A stretch of DNA of 64,000 nucleotides from NCBI GenBank assembly GCA_021399445.1, contig JAJTUQ010000001.1:4774001-4838000 (forward strand), read 5' to 3'. Numbering within the stretch: position 1 is the first letter of the stretch; each line of letters starts with the position of its first letter. The notes under the pieces were generated by a model, which was not told the origin of the DNA, ran no database searches, and saw only the letters and a list, made by a program, of their open reading frames with translations. Positions 12,106 through 24,452 of the stretch are shown here, piece after piece. The stretch is from Xylogone sp. PMI_703. Taxonomy: Eukaryota; Ascomycota; Leotiomycetes. The position numbers and the translations under genes are program-made.

Positions 12106-14496
12106 TCACATTGGAACATCGATATCCGACGACCATTGAGTTGCAACAAAGTCTCGTGGGAGCCCAGTGCCGGTCAAGAGATGGCTGTAGCCGCCAAATT
12201 CAGTGTCGAACACGGGATACTCAGTTTGATCTACTCGAGCCTGCCAGTCTGATTCGTTGGCTCCCAAGAACGACTGTTGTTGAGCAGAGACGGTCATGCT
12301 TCCGTTTAGTAGGTTATTGGCGTTTGCACCATGGTTAAGCTGGGCCACGTCCACCGAAGTAGTTGTGGGAATTGTGAAAGGAAGAGTGGAAGGAACAGAA
12401 AGGTCGGAGCTGGATGAGTCGAGTGGCCTACGCTGCATCTTTTGCAGCATGATCACATAACGAGCAGAGAGTGGACTTTCATTACTGGTATCTTTGAGGA
12501 ACTGCATTCCCCATCGTAGTGCTTCCATGTCGGGCTCAACATTTAGGGCTGCAAATTTGGATTCCTCTAAATTTTGCAATGTGAGAAGTACCCCCATTGC
12601 GGTGAAGATATCTTTTGAAAAAAAAAAAAAATCAGTTCTGGTTGCAGGAAAGGGAAGTGTAAATTCTTACAGTGTAGATTATACGTCAAAGCATTAAGCA
12701 CTCGACGGTGATATTGAGTGCAAATGACACGAATAGTCTGCCGGGACGCCTGGATGCATATCCTGGCTGAAGCAAGGGCAATTACTCTCTGATACTCGTC
12801 TTGGATATCCTCCCGTACGAAAAGGAGGAATGCTTGTCGATGAACCAGTAACCGCATATTCAGGTACCTTTTATAGTTATGTAAGAACAAGAGCGTGATT
12901 CCATAAGCGTAGACACACGTACCTCATCGATAGAACCCTTCGCTGGCGTTCAAAATCAGCTCCATCTGATACAGTGGGCTCGATCCTCAGATAATCCGGA
13001 ATCTCTTCCCACCAGGCCAGCAGCTCACCATCCAGATGTACAGTACAGCCGAGAACCCGGGATGTGTTCGATAAGCTGACTGAAAAGTCTTTCTGAGAAC
13101 AGACAGGATCGTTGACAAATTCCATCTGGTACAGATCTCGTAAAATTTTTCCTATGATCGGCGACATTTTAATGGTTTGTCGATAGAACTCGAGGTATGA
13201 ATGCCGGCCATGAGGCTGCCTCGGATGTTCGACATGTTCCGTGATATATTGATCATCCACATTTAAAGGAAGGTCGACTTCAAAGACATCTGTTGCCCTG
13301 ACCGATGGAGGGCGGCCATACTTCATACTCAGTGTTCGATCAATGATGATACATCCCCACCAGACCCTTTTTCGAATCTCTCTCTCAATTGTTGATATGT
13401 TGTGTTTGGGAGGATTGAGGTGAAGTCCAATGGCAATGGCCGTCCTGATCATTAAGCCAACCAGGTTCCAACATTCATTAAGTTCGAGTGTACCTTGAAG
13501 ATAATGACACATAATCAGGAGAGCCTGAACTTGTTCTAAAGAGCCTGCCTGGACTGCCCTGGGTATAACCAGACTTTTGGCTCTTGCAACATAATCCGCG
13601 GCCACGGAGAGCACTTGATCTCGAGGAATAACAGGATAGAATTCACACCCATTGGCAAATATTATGTTCAATATCCCAAAGATTTCTGGACGTAGTTGTT
13701 TCGCCGGTGGGCGAGGAGAGACCCATAGTCTTTCATACTCGGCCCTGAACGTGGGTTCATGGACGAAGGGATATAATCGATGAGCACGGCTGAAGTAGGC
13801 GTCAAGGAGACTATCGGCGAGCTCCCGTGGAGGTAACTCAAAGCACAGGGCCTCCTCATGAGCGGTTGGTGTGGAACGGTATTGTGATTCCCGAAAAGGG
13901 CTGGCAGCAGAGAGACCTCGTTTCGATGGAAGGGTTTCTCCATCTGTCACCTCAGGAGTGACCTTAGAAACAAACGTAAAGGTCGACGAATCGCCGAAGA
14001 AGTCCTGTGATTGGGGTACCTCAGCAAGTGGCGGCAGGGATTGGCGATCCCCAGATTCATCACTCGCCACCGAGCCATCTGTGAGATGAGACGCAGCAAT
14101 ATGGTAGGCCAAGCTCGAGGTCGATCGTTCATGGGAAGAGCTGCGGCGCAAGGTCTCTGAGGCTCTGGCCAGGACGTCTAGACTCTGTTCTCTGGTCTCC
14201 GAGTAGCCGCCTTCAGCTCGTAGCTTTGCTTCCATACATGCTCTCAACCTGGTGACACCACAGCAGTCAGATAAACATACGAAGAATGTCACGGTCACGC
14301 CAGAACAAGGACCCACTCACTCGTCCAGGGACAATTGACTGGCCCTCACGGCCGGATACTCGCACTCAATGCCTCGACTCTGGCAGTGGCTACACTTGGG
14401 CCGTCGACTGTCACATCGGTTCTTCCTCCTTCGACAGCTGCTGCACGCAGAGCCCGATGGCAGCCTCTTCTTGGTGATGATAGTGGGCTGCGGCAT
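12106..14496 (-). CDS. Zn2Cys6 transcription factor with fungal regulatory domain
   Basis: Four exons on the minus strand: 14496-14321, 14248-12923, 12867-12671 and 12611-12106. The introns are 72, 55 and 59 nt, all GT..AG, and the join gives 734 residues. Exon 1 carries the binuclear zinc cluster CSSCRRRKNRCDSRRPKC.. with the pattern C-x2-C-x6-C-x6-C-x2-C-x6-C, followed by a Ser-rich linker. The middle homology region (fungal_trans type) starts around LLDAYFSRAHRLYPFVHEPT and contains EIRKRVWWGCIIIDRTLS and MKYGRPPSVRATDV. Exon 3 supplies LNMRLLVHRQAFLL and exon 4 ends the regulatory domain (ALRWGMQFL) with a polar tail. The family is nuclear and binds CGG-type DNA motifs. The target is unknown; the neighbouring PLP enzyme and BTB gene do not point to a pathway. 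The intron before exon 4 has a long T-tract acceptor. Confidence 0.92.
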
Positions 14497-15827
14497 ACTT
14501 CCGTAGTGGAGAACGGGAGCGGTCCCTTCATGCTTCGCTCACTTTAACCTTCTTTCTCGAACGACGGGGCCTTACGCAATCCGGCCTGGTAATATCTGGG
14601 GATGGGCCTAAGGAGTCGCAGTGATGGCTCGACTGTGGAGGTTTATCGGCTGTATGCTTCCACCTAATTGGCCGGAGCTCAACCGCGGATGATTCCGTTG
14701 CCCTCGTATTGTTTTCGGTAGTTGGAGCCCTGCCTCATTGCCGACCTGTGCTCGTCGAAAGAGGAGAGACACAAAAAAGAAGCAAGAACTGTAGGAGGAT
14801 TCCCTGCCATGTGGGAACTCCGGATGGTAGATATACTCTCCACCTGCCGTGGCGCTCTAACCTTGATGCGGGGCCCAAAGCTTCTTTTCTTCCCGGATTC
14901 TGGGCGATGTGGCTTGTCTGATCTCTTTTACTAAAGCCGGCAAGACCTGCTCTATCCCGGTGCTTGAGGTGTTGTCACCAAGACACATTGCCGTCTTAGA
15001 CAGATCTCGAAGCCCCGTGCACACGGCAGAGGCTCAACTTTATTTCTAGGAGGCTTCTTGAGACTAAAAGTTACAGAAACATGGAAGCCTCACGCCTATC
15101 AGGCATCAATATTCTTGGATCAAAAACTTCAACCTGTTCGAATTAGAATTATCGGAAAAATTAGCAAAAGCTCATATATGGGAAGCAATATTACATTGGC
15201 TTTATTGAAAGATCTACCCAATTCGATCAATACCAATATTGCCATTTAGATAACGGTTGTCCAGTTTTCTGTACAATGATTGCCTTAGGCATAAAGCCAA
15301 AACTGGCTTCACAAGGTGACTTCTGAGGGCTTAATGGAATTCACATAGTTTGACACTGTTTTATGAACTAATAAGTTGTAAGAAAATACACTATAAACGT
15401 TTTATCATTAGAATGTAAGATTGATATGAGCCATAACACAGTCATATTCTAAGTTACTAAATTCGCGGTGGAGAGAGTAGCTGAAACGGTAGCACTTCAG
15501 GGCTTGTCAAATTTTGGTGGCGATTTATGTACCACCATGCCAATTACTTTGTCCGCCGAGAGCTAAAGTATATTTTAAAAGATGGTGAAAAATGTAGAGT
15601 CGTCAGAAATAGAAAATAATTATTGATTGTCCTCGACAGCAACCAAATTGTCCACAATAGCTACCGATGACTATATACTATGATTTCAAAACTTCTGTGC
15701 TAATGTACCCTTGCTTCACCCTAAGTACAAGATAACCCTATTATTTTACAGCATTAGACGGTAATATGCCTCAGTACCACGGAAGCCTGAATTACGGAAA
15801 CAGCAATTATGTGCAATATGTGTTGTT
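14497..15827. other. Intergenic, no gene recognised
   Basis: About 1.3 kb upstream of the Zn2Cys6 gene and downstream of the PLP-enzyme gene. Only short frames without recognisable motifs; the right half becomes AT-rich. Confidence 0.5.
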
Positions 15828-17615
15828 TCAAGCAGCAGCGGCTTGCCTAACCCTCCAAACCTCCTTCTCTTTCCGTGCAGTCGGTGCTTCTCCACCATCT
15901 TGAATGAACCTTGCAGCGCCAAGTTGCCAAGTTCTGTGATCGCCATTTGCCATCATGCTCGTCTTCAATGATGGCTGCTGCGTGTGTAACCTTTCATAAT
16001 CGATAGGCACGTTCCAGTTTTCAGTGGTTTTGTCGACTTTGACCTCCTTCTCACAATATGTCTCTGCAAGGAACTTCACAAACGTGTCTACATCTGCAGT
16101 AGTGCTCATCGCACCCAAGGATGCCCTCACCACCCCAGCTGGTTTCCCAGCAATCAATTTCGGAGAGTCATTCGATCCACATCGATACCCCGAGCTCCAG
16201 TTCCTCTTGAACTCCCAAGGCCGAAGATTCAGATATGTTGCCACTCCGCCGGGATTACATAATCCTCCTGATCGAAGATAGATCCCTTTGCTATCAGCGC
16301 TCTGCTCGACGTCTTGAAACGGGATGAATTCGCTGTTGCTGTCTTTTAGGTTGAATGCGATGGTAGCACCTTGCTTTGTCGCATCATCGTAGTTATTCCC
16401 AGAGTCATTGTGGATTGCTATCAACGGCTGTCCATTGTTGTGATATAGCCGTCGTAACCCATCGTAAAGACGTTTTGCGAGGAACTGAGTGTGCTTAGAG
16501 ATGTTATCCATACTTCCATATAGCCGCTCGTGTACATCAATAGCACAATCAAGTGCAAGAATCGAGTGAAAGGGCAAAGTCCCGTCTTCTAGGCCATCGT
16601 GAAGCGTGTAGTCCTTCACACGATGCCATCCTTGTTTATCCATAACGCTGACCATGTCCACTGTTCCTCCACCGAAGTACCTCCTCCATGTTAGAACGTG
16701 GCCGGAAGATCTCCTAACAATAAGAGCTCCTAGATCCGGGAACCCAAAGATCTTGTAAAAGGACAAGCACGTGAAATCCGGTGCCTTGTCAACATCCCTA
16801 AAGACGTTCTTCAGCGAGGCATTCATTGCCAGTGCTGCAGCGTCCAGGAGAGAATACGCATTTCGATGACGAGACAGTGATGATTTTCTTAGTTTGGAGA
16901 TCCAATCGAGTGGTAATCTTCGACCAGTCATGTTACTCTGCCCGGGATAAGCAAAGAGACACGGCTTCTCATCTTCTTCCTTAGTTAACCTAGAGTCCAA
17001 GGTATCATTCCCCATGTTACTACTACCGAGCCACGCTTCCACCTCCTCATCTGACCGAAAACACCAGTGGTTGTCAGTCAATTCTCGGACACCAACAATA
17101 CTCGTATGAGAATCTTTATGATATGCGTAGCGGAAATGATTAGTCGATGAGCTGTGGTAGTTGTCGTTGCCAGCGAGGTCGCGGAAGGATTCCATCACGA
17201 GCTTTATGGCTGCCGTAGCATTTGCTACAAAGATCAGGTCGTAGTCTTCGGGATTCGCTCCAAAGAACCGGAGGGCCTTTTCTCGGGCTGCGTCTACCAT
17301 GCTACCTGAGAGGGCTGCCGGTGCGGAGTCTGAGTGTGGGTTTCCATATAAACCGGTGAGCATGCGTTGAGAGAAGGATTCTACAAGGGATCTGGCGTAT
17401 ATTGTGGCGCCTCCATGGTCTAAGTATGCCTTCCCTGATGCATATTGTAAGTAGATTGTATAACATTATCAATGAGCCTTAGCTAACATACCTTTCAACA
17501 TGGGATACTCTGTATCTCTTAACCTCTCCACAGTATCAGGATACGTCGTTGTGATTGTTGGTCTTGAAGATGAATGACTTGGATTACTTGATGCAACCCC
17601 TGTGGTACTATGCAT
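15828..17615 (-). CDS. PLP-dependent class V aminotransferase fold, MoCo-sulfurase-like
   Basis: Two exons on the minus strand, 17615-17492 and 17434-15828, joined across a 57-nt intron (GTATGT..ATCAG), encode 576 residues. The fold matches the N-terminal NifS-like half of molybdenum cofactor sulfurases: AYLDHGGATIYARSLVESF, GNPHSDSAPAA, YDLIFVANATAAIKLV, FAYPGQSNMTGRRLP, and SFYKIFGFPDLGALIV with the PLP-binding Lys near 269. The loop GGLCNPGGVATYL holds a Cys (about 434) at the position of the sulfurase catalytic cysteine. There is no C-terminal MOSC domain, so it is not a full MoCo sulfurase. It could be a cysteine desulfurase-like enzyme or have another substrate. The ATG at 17615 is the start that precedes the spliced first exon in frame. 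It is not adjacent to any molybdoenzyme gene. Confidence 0.87.
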
Positions 17616-20300
17616 AGCCAAGGTACCTATATCACGACATTTTGGCGTTTTTAGGGGGCTATTGCGCCATTCAAGCTGCAGAAGAAGTTAGCAAGGGGTT
17701 CCCATAACCAAACTATGAGCACCTCTGGGCCGTTCCGTTCGGGAATCGGACGAACTAAGACGATCTGATGTATCTGGGGAGACTAACCATGTGAAAACTG
17801 CATCTGGCAGATACCTTATAGAGTTCGGCGTACATAGGACGGACCCGGGTCGTCGGCGGGATGAGCGAGCCCAGTCTGATCATCCTGAAGATCAACGACA
17901 GCAAGGCATGAGGATACCTCAAGCCTCTGTACTTGGAACTTGTTCTTTTCTAGTCCTGACCAAAACATTAAAGGCTCAACACTGAATAAATTTCATGCAA
18001 AGTGACATCGTATGTAAGACATAGGTGTGGCAAAGATCGTAGTAGGCTATAAGTACATGTGTAGCGATTGGCTGTGCAGTATACGCAGTGTTTTAAATAA
18101 CCACAGATATGGGATGGGGGTGTTGCACGACATTTATTCACGTTTATCAACGCCACTGATCCTCGTAAATCACGGCTCGGCGGGAAGAGACGTATCAAGC
18201 CCAAGTACAGTGCTCGTGGTGCTCTCCCAGTACGGTACCTATCTGAGGGGAGCTGACGTGCACACTTGTTTAGTACTGTCTTAGAAGTCAATCAAATCAG
18301 AAGTTCTATAAAAGCAACCGAGTACACGGAATGCAGAGCCGCTGGATTCCAAGTGGTTGAAGAAGATAATTGATAGCGATTCGCATGGCCCGCGCTGAGG
18401 TGAGACGGGAAAGGCAAGATGGGAGTGTGAGCGAATGTATCAGCACGGCGCAGTGCATTGGAGTACTCAATCGTTTCTTCGGACCTTAGATGTACTGATC
18501 TGGCCTAGGCCGAGCCGAAATGCTGACGCCGATCGTGTGCGAGTGTGAATTATATATGGAGAACGGACGAGACTGCTAAGCTATTAATGGTGCTTAGAAG
18601 GTACGGCTCGGGCTGATTAGCCCTTTGAGGAAACAGCGACGAGAGATTGGCGGTCAGAGGGACTCTTGAAAGTTGAAGAAAAACTCGTGTCTTGGGAAAG
18701 CAGTTAATATCCATGGTGGCGGAGATTAGGCTGATGTAGCATTTCAGCGTGGCTTGGGCTGTACTTTCTTGAAGCTATTCTCATAGGCTATCTCGCTATT
18801 TCTGGGGCAACTCCTCGCCTATCGAGGTTGAACCGTGCCACTGAGATAAATCCGCAATCCTGCATCCTGCATCCGCCGGGACCAAGTTTGGCTTGCCATC
18901 CCCTGAAATCCAGAAGCTCTATCGTTGTCATTGCCTATATAGCTGGAAATCCCTGGGAATATTCGGCTGCCGGGTGAGTGGATATCCACCATTTATCACA
19001 ATGATAAGGCCGTCTCCGTCCGCACACTGCCGGCGTCATGCCTCTTTTGGGGTGCGTAAGCTTAGAGCTGGTGACGCTGTTGCCGTCGTCATGAATAAGC
19101 ACTTAATAATTATTCCCCAGCTTCTTATGCGGCGCGGTATGTAGTTCTGTGGCAAAGCATGTCAAAGAGTGTGTTGAGGTATTTAATCTATGGGGTGAAC
19201 CTCACGCCGGTTGGCGATATGCTCTGAGTTGTCAAAGAGTAGCAAGCTGAGAGACAACTATACTGTACAGTATTAGTAACGAAGGCAGAAGGAGACTACT
19301 GACTTTGCGCATTCTGTTAGTGCTGAGGCTAACATAGAGTAGCTTCCCTTGGAGTAGTAGAAGGGGGATAGTTGACAGCGGCTGGATCAATAGCGCAAAA
19401 TAATAATGCCGTGCTAAGACGGTTCTAGGAAATTGCTTTGCCATGCAAGCTAATGCTTTTTATCTGCTTTGTCTCTTCAACAAGCTTTTTGTCTTTCTTG
19501 TGTCTTTATTATCAGGATTTAACAACCTTCTAGGCCCGCTTGATCTTTTGCGAGCTTCAGCCCTATGATCATGCTTTGGTGGGCGCGGCGGGGTAAAGCG
19601 ACACCCCACCAGAGCGACAGGGTGTGACAGTGCTTGGAGGCTACAAGAATATTGACCACCTTTCTCAAAATCATGACCAGGAATGACTTAACTTCGGTCA
19701 ATCTTGTAAAGGCCAGCTATCAAGAAGCTGCGATGTGGTTATAGCAGGTGTCGCTATTAGGCAGCATGGACATGACATGCATTGGCTCTCATTCTTGCAA
19801 TCACGACAATCGACTCTTGGTTTTATATGCTGATGCGTCTCTATCACAGTTCACACCTCCGATAAGTATGAGCCCCCTGCCGTAACAGATAGTTTTGCCA
19901 ACCCACCCTATCCAACCTACGGACCACTTGTGTCTTTTCTCGAAATGTGTCAGATTGCTGTCGTAAGACTACAGCTGGTTACGCCTTGCTCTCGCACATG
20001 TCCTTCTCGAGTGGTACACCCCGTATATGTCTCCATAACGGTAAACACCTTTTCAATTTGAGATTCAATTGGTAGCTTCAGATATTCATGCTCCGTAAAG
20101 TGTTAAGTGCAAGCTTTCTGTTTGCTTTCACTCTCTTTCAACGTATTCACTGCATTCTCTACAACCTATTTCCTTCTTTCTCTCCACTCTATCATACCCA
20201 AACCATAAAACTAGGTTGATAGAAGGCATCATATGTACAAAATTTTCTCTCAGACTGCCATCTTCCATCATCCAAATCTCTATTATTCCCACTCCCCACG
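17616..20300. other. Long gene-free stretch
   Basis: About 2.7 kb between divergent genes. Several frames of 60-107 codons exist but none has a domain, signal peptide with mature part, or splice partner I can defend. Pyrimidine-rich DNA near 20100-20220 probably belongs to the leader or promoter of the C2H2 gene. Confidence 0.5.
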
Positions 20301-21178
20301 ATGTCTCCTCGGTGCTATGTTTGTAACCGAGGCTTCATCTCCTACGATGCCCTCAACCAGCACTGCAGAGCCAGCGCAGCCCACAGCAACGAACGCTGGG
20401 AGTGCGATGTATGCGATCGTAGATTCGGATCAGAGATGTCTCTAAAGCAGCACATGTCCAGTTCTGCGGGCCATTACTACTGTTCTAGCTGCAATCGACT
20501 ATTTAGAAATCAAAACAATCTAACCCAGGTATGAAAGTGAAGTAAGAATGCTGCTACTATGTGCTGCTACTCCATCCATAGCACCTACGCTCCAAGATTC
20601 ATCAACATACTGATATCACTTGCCCATTCTGCAAACGCAACTTCGCAACCGCATCTGGTATGACGGTTCACCTCGAAAGTGGAACTTGTAAATCAGGACT
20701 GGATCGACACTCTATCAACAACATGATCCGACGCCTCGACCGCCACAACGTGATAACCCAACCATTGTTGGAATATAATTCCGACTCCAACGTGCAGAAC
20801 ATTGCTACAGAACGTGCATATAATAGATACACTGATTCATACGAATGCTATCTCTGCAACGGGGGTTTTAGAACACTAGCCTCACTAAATTCACACATGA
20901 GGAGTGCAGTGCACGAGATGGACTTGTATAATTGTCGTAATGGAAGGTGCGGTTCGACCTTCAAGTTACTTAGTGGCCTTGTCATGCATATCGAGAGTGA
21001 AAGCTGTGGACTTATGAGATTTGCTACGGTGCAGAGAGAGGCGAGGACGGGAGTTCAGAATATGGTTGGGAGGATGATTCAGGGATACTGGATGGGAAAT
21101 AGAGAACTTTGGGATAGAGAGGAAAATTTGCGTTTGGCCTATCAGAGTCTGTGTGTGGTTGTGCAGGTGACTAAATAG
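20301..21178 (+). CDS. C2H2 zinc-finger protein with about six fingers
   Basis: Two exons, 20301-20528 and 20582-21178, with a 53-nt intron (GTATGA..CATAG) in phase 0, give 274 residues. Successive finger-like units are visible: CYVCNRGFISYDALNQHCR, CDVCDRRFGSEMSLKQH, CSSCNRLFRNQNNLTQ|HLRSKIH (split by the intron), CPFCKRNFATASGMTVHLE, CYLCNGGFRTLASLNSH and a last CRNGRCGSTFKLLSGLVMH. The first units carry the extended C-terminal spacing typical of fungal 'finger-at-N-terminus' hypotheticals. Nucleic-acid or protein binding is inferred from the fold. The splice is needed because exon 1 stops at TGA right after the donor and the third finger gains its histidines only in exon 2. The C-terminal 70 residues lack fingers. 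Confidence 0.85.
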
Positions 21179-21544
21179 GTAAGAATTAAAAAGGATGTAT
21201 GGATACAGCTATAAGCATTAACTCATACTGTTGACTTGTGTAGAGCATATTTGATGAATTATCTGTATTATTATGTTTAAAGGAGTCTTATCGTCTTTAG
21301 GTGAGAGATATGGCCCATTACATGTATATTAATGACGGTTAACTTGAGTTGCCTATGACCTGCACCTATCTAGACATAATTGTGAAATCATGCATAACTT
21401 CAAAGCAACGGTAGCCATACTTGATAGAGCAACAATGTTATTGAAATAGGTTATATTATCAAAACTAGCTAGCGTAGGCTAAGATAAATTGACCCGGCAT
21501 CTTTCCAAGAAGAGATGAAGAAAGTACTTATGCTGTGGCGGACT
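21179..21544. other. Short intergenic between convergent genes
   Basis: AT-rich 3' flanks of the C2H2 gene and the DUF899 gene; nothing else seen. Confidence 0.5.
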
Positions 21545-22328
21545 TCATTCCTTGCCATACTCATCATGACGCATCCAACCAAGAGCCTTCACACCCTTTG
21601 GTAGTGCATCCTGACGACCAAGGGGTGTCAAGTCCAGAAGCTGATTAGTAACAAGCAAGCTGTCAAGACCTCTTTCATAAGCCGAATAAGTATGGTAGAC
21701 TGCCTTCTGCGGCCCAACAATGAACACACTTATCCCGCTCTGCTCTCCGTCAATGAAATACACTTTTGCCTTCTCCTGGAGGGTATTCTTATCTTCCCAA
21801 TTGGACATGACTGGAGCAACAGCTTCGTCATTGGTAGCATGGAAGTGGTAATTAAAGTCCGTTCCAAAGGACGAGTACCACGGCATAGTCCAACCCATTC
21901 GCTTCTTGTACTCTTCAATCTTCTCCAGCGGAGCACGAGAAACCATGACAAAGGTGGTATCCCTAGAGTTCAGATGCTGGAGATATGGTGGCATGTTATC
22001 AGCAACGAATGAGCATCCCACACAACCTTGAGTATCATCTGGCCCGAGCATAAAGTGATAGAGAATAAGCTGCTTGCGGCCTTCAGAAAGGTCAAGAAGG
22101 GAGAGTTTGCCATTGGGACCGTCAAACGTGTAGTCCCTTTCGATTTTAACGTGTGGTAGAGCACGGAGCTGTTGGCCAAGAGCCTCGCCGGCTTTGGTGT
22201 ACTCCTTTTCTTTCTCAAGAAGAATTTTACGGGCTGCAACCCATTCCTCGTGTGTGCTGCTCTTGAGCCAGTTTTAGTCTATAATTATGTCACGTAAGAA
22301 GGATGTGCATTACCTTAAATGCGCCCAT
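21545..22328 (-). CDS. DUF899 thioredoxin-like protein
   Basis: Two exons on the minus strand. A 15-nt first exon (22328-22314, MGAFK) joins 22261-21545 across a 52-nt intron (GTAATG..TCAAG), giving 243 residues. The acceptor at 22262 is preferred because the earlier AG would bring a TAA into frame, while this one gives KSSTHEEWVAARKILLEKEK. Family features: ALPHVKIERDYTFDGPNGK, LLDLSEGRKQLILYHFML, the CxxC-type motif QGCVGCSFVADN (about residues 85 and 88), MGWTMPWYSSFGTDFNYHFH and FIVGPQKAVYHTYSAYERG. DUF899 proteins have a thioredoxin-like fold and are presumed redox proteins; the substrate is unknown. The protein should be cytosolic, since no signal peptide is seen. Confidence 0.85.
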
Positions 22329-23612
22329 TTTGTCACTTGGTTATTTGATCTTGAAGATGTAGATCGTGAATTCGATAGGAATGGGGGTATCAATTTGCCT
22401 TTTGATTAGGATGCTTGTACTTGCTAGAAGAATTCTTGATCCAACTCCCTATCGGAGCTATATATACATGTCACTTCTGCTTCGAATCGTTATACGGACT
22501 CTTTATTCTTTCCATTCCGTTGAAGCAATTGTCAGCAGATACTCAAGTCCATATCAATTTGTCAGTATCTTCAGGCTTCAAAGTGGTAGAGTCATTGATA
22601 TTTCTTCGTTCTAACCATTCAACTTCTTCCTCCCTGAGACAAGATAGAGGAATATACATGGATAGTAATCATTATGTCCGTAAGGGTGCGTTGTATGGAT
22701 ATTTTATGGAAAACTGATTGAGCCGTCTTACGCGGGGAACACGCGACGAAGGCTTTTCGTTGAACATTTCAAAGAAATTTCGTGTTCTATTTCCTCGCGA
22801 AACCACGTGCAGTTCCAGATCCGGACTTGATTACTATTCGACTTACTCCGTAGGCTTGCAGTTCATCTAGCTATTCGTTGGAACATGCCTCAGCTACAGA
22901 TGATGGGGAACGAGTGACAGTTGTGGCTTGGTGAAGCATTACAAATTAACTTTATTCGGAGTCCTCATGATACTCCATCGTTCCTGCCTAGAGGTACTTC
23001 CGCGGCGATTGTCCAAATGGAGTTTTCAAGTGTGGAAGCTTGGAAATATCATATATCAGGACATTTTCATAACTCAGATCTCTCCTCAGAACATACATAC
23101 TCTTAAATCTTTGGCTTTTTATTCTCTAGTGTATGAGTAATGTTCAAGATTATTTAAGAAATCACACTAGAGTCCACTTTATATGAATTACTCTTTTATC
23201 TTCAATCACAGATTTAAAGGGTTGGTAGACTATGCTGTAGTTTGTTTTCGATTTGAATGACATGGTGATTTGAAAGTAGAGAATCTTATTAACATGACCA
23301 CTTCCGATAGGATTTCTAGATCTCTCCTATCAAGTAGCTATAAGTTTAGACAATTAGATCTAGAAATAAAGTTTTGCTATTCGCTAGGTCAGTTAGACTG
23401 TTATAACAGATTTCAACGGTGTCCGGATTCAACTACAAAGTAACACAATAGTCTTAAGTTTTAAGACTCTAAATCAAACAGTCCAGACTATAGCAGTTAA
23501 CAGTCTTGTTCTGTCTGGACTATAGAATATCTCGAGGATTGCTCTCAAGGCTGGACTGCTTTACACTACCATCCACTCACCTGCCGGGCCCATCACTAGT
23601 TCTCGACCAGAG
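22329..23612. other. Intergenic, AT-rich
   Basis: About 1.3 kb upstream of the DUF899 gene and downstream of the CFEM gene. Short plus-strand frames at 22366-23140 have no recognisable product. No repeat structure identified. Confidence 0.5.
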
Positions 23613-24452
23613 CTACTCCCGCTTCCGTATAGGTTTCTTCCTTACAACAACTCCTTGCCACCAAAGCCCCAAAGCCGCAATCACTGTAAAACTAAGCACC
23701 GCAATAATGAAATCTTCGTCCCACTTCAGCGGCTTCCTCGGCGCCGGCGCCGGCGGGCTAACTTTCGTGTCAGTGGCCGAGAGACCGTCTATTGCCGTTG
23801 CCGTTGCTGTACTTAAAACAAAAGTCCCACTCGCCAGCGCCGCTGTAGCAGTCGCTGGGGGAATACCACATGCATCCTGAAGCCAAGTTCCGATTTGCTT
23901 GAACTCTGCATCCTTATGGCAGTTATTGTGACACCCAAACAAATCGCCATTACTGCAAAAACAGTTACTCGTTTGCGTCAGACATCCAGACTCGAAAATC
24001 GCATCATCAAGACATCCCTTCGCGCATTTTGGTAGCCCAGAAAAGTCGAGTTTAAGAGCAGGAGAACCTGGACATAAATTTGCGAACCAATCTTCGGTTT
24101 CCCACCACGTTTTCCAGCTGCATGAAAAGGCACAACTGAGCCCAGTTTTGAGGGCGCAGTAGCAGTCTCGAGGGTATTGATACATTCCGCATTTCCTACC
24201 ACCATTGTCTGAGGCATCGCTGTCGTTGGGGCAGGCGCCGAGAATAACGGGACATAGCTCGGGGGGAGGGTCGTACCAGTGCCAGCAGCTGCTTGCTCCG
24301 CAGAAAGGTTGAGTAACGGGGTCAATGAGGTTTGTTGTATTCGGTTCTCTTGCAGTGAGGTGGTGAGGCTGGAAGGCGACGACGACATCAGGAGCTGTTA
24401 TGAGGGGCATGAGAAAGAGAGTGATTATCGTGGGGGTCTTTCGTGGAGGCAT
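23613..24452 (-). CDS. CFEM-like Cys-rich surface protein with C-terminal membrane anchor
   Basis: A single exon of 279 residues. A signal peptide (TIITLFLMPLITAPDVVVAF) is followed by a Cys-rich ectodomain. Residues of about 140-195 contain eight cysteines in CFEM-like order: LPKCAKGCLDDAIFESGC, NCFCSNGDLFGCHNNC, then LQDACGIP. The preceding region (CGASSCWHWYDPPPELC, CGMYQYPRDCYCALKTGLSC) adds another Cys block. After an Ala/Thr-rich stretch come a Pro-rich linker (SPPAPAPRK) and one hydrophobic helix (FIIAVLSFTVIAALGLWW) with a short basic tail. It is thus a type I membrane protein rather than a GPI-anchored one. CFEM proteins act at the fungal surface, in some species in heme or iron uptake or host interaction; the role here is not determined. 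A frame in the opposite direction over the 3' part is a shadow. Confidence 0.75.
   Translation of the reverse strand: MPPRKTPTIITLFLMPLITAPDVVVAFQPHHLTAREPNTTNLIDPVTQPFCGASSCWHWYDPPPELCPVILGACPNDSDASDNGGRKCGMYQYPRDCYCALKTGLSCAFSCSWKTWWETEDWFANLCPGSPALKLDFSGLPKCAKGCLDDAIFESGCLTQTSNCFCSNGDLFGCHNNCHKDAEFKQIGTWLQDACGIPPATATAALASGTFVLSTATATAIDGLSATDTKVSPPAPAPRKPLKWDEDFIIAVLSFTVIAALGLWWQGVVVRKKPIRKRE

Noticed and set aside
18893..19144. 83-codon plus-strand frame in the 17.6-20.3 kb gap
   Set aside because: No motif, no signal peptide with mature part, and no flanking exon signals.
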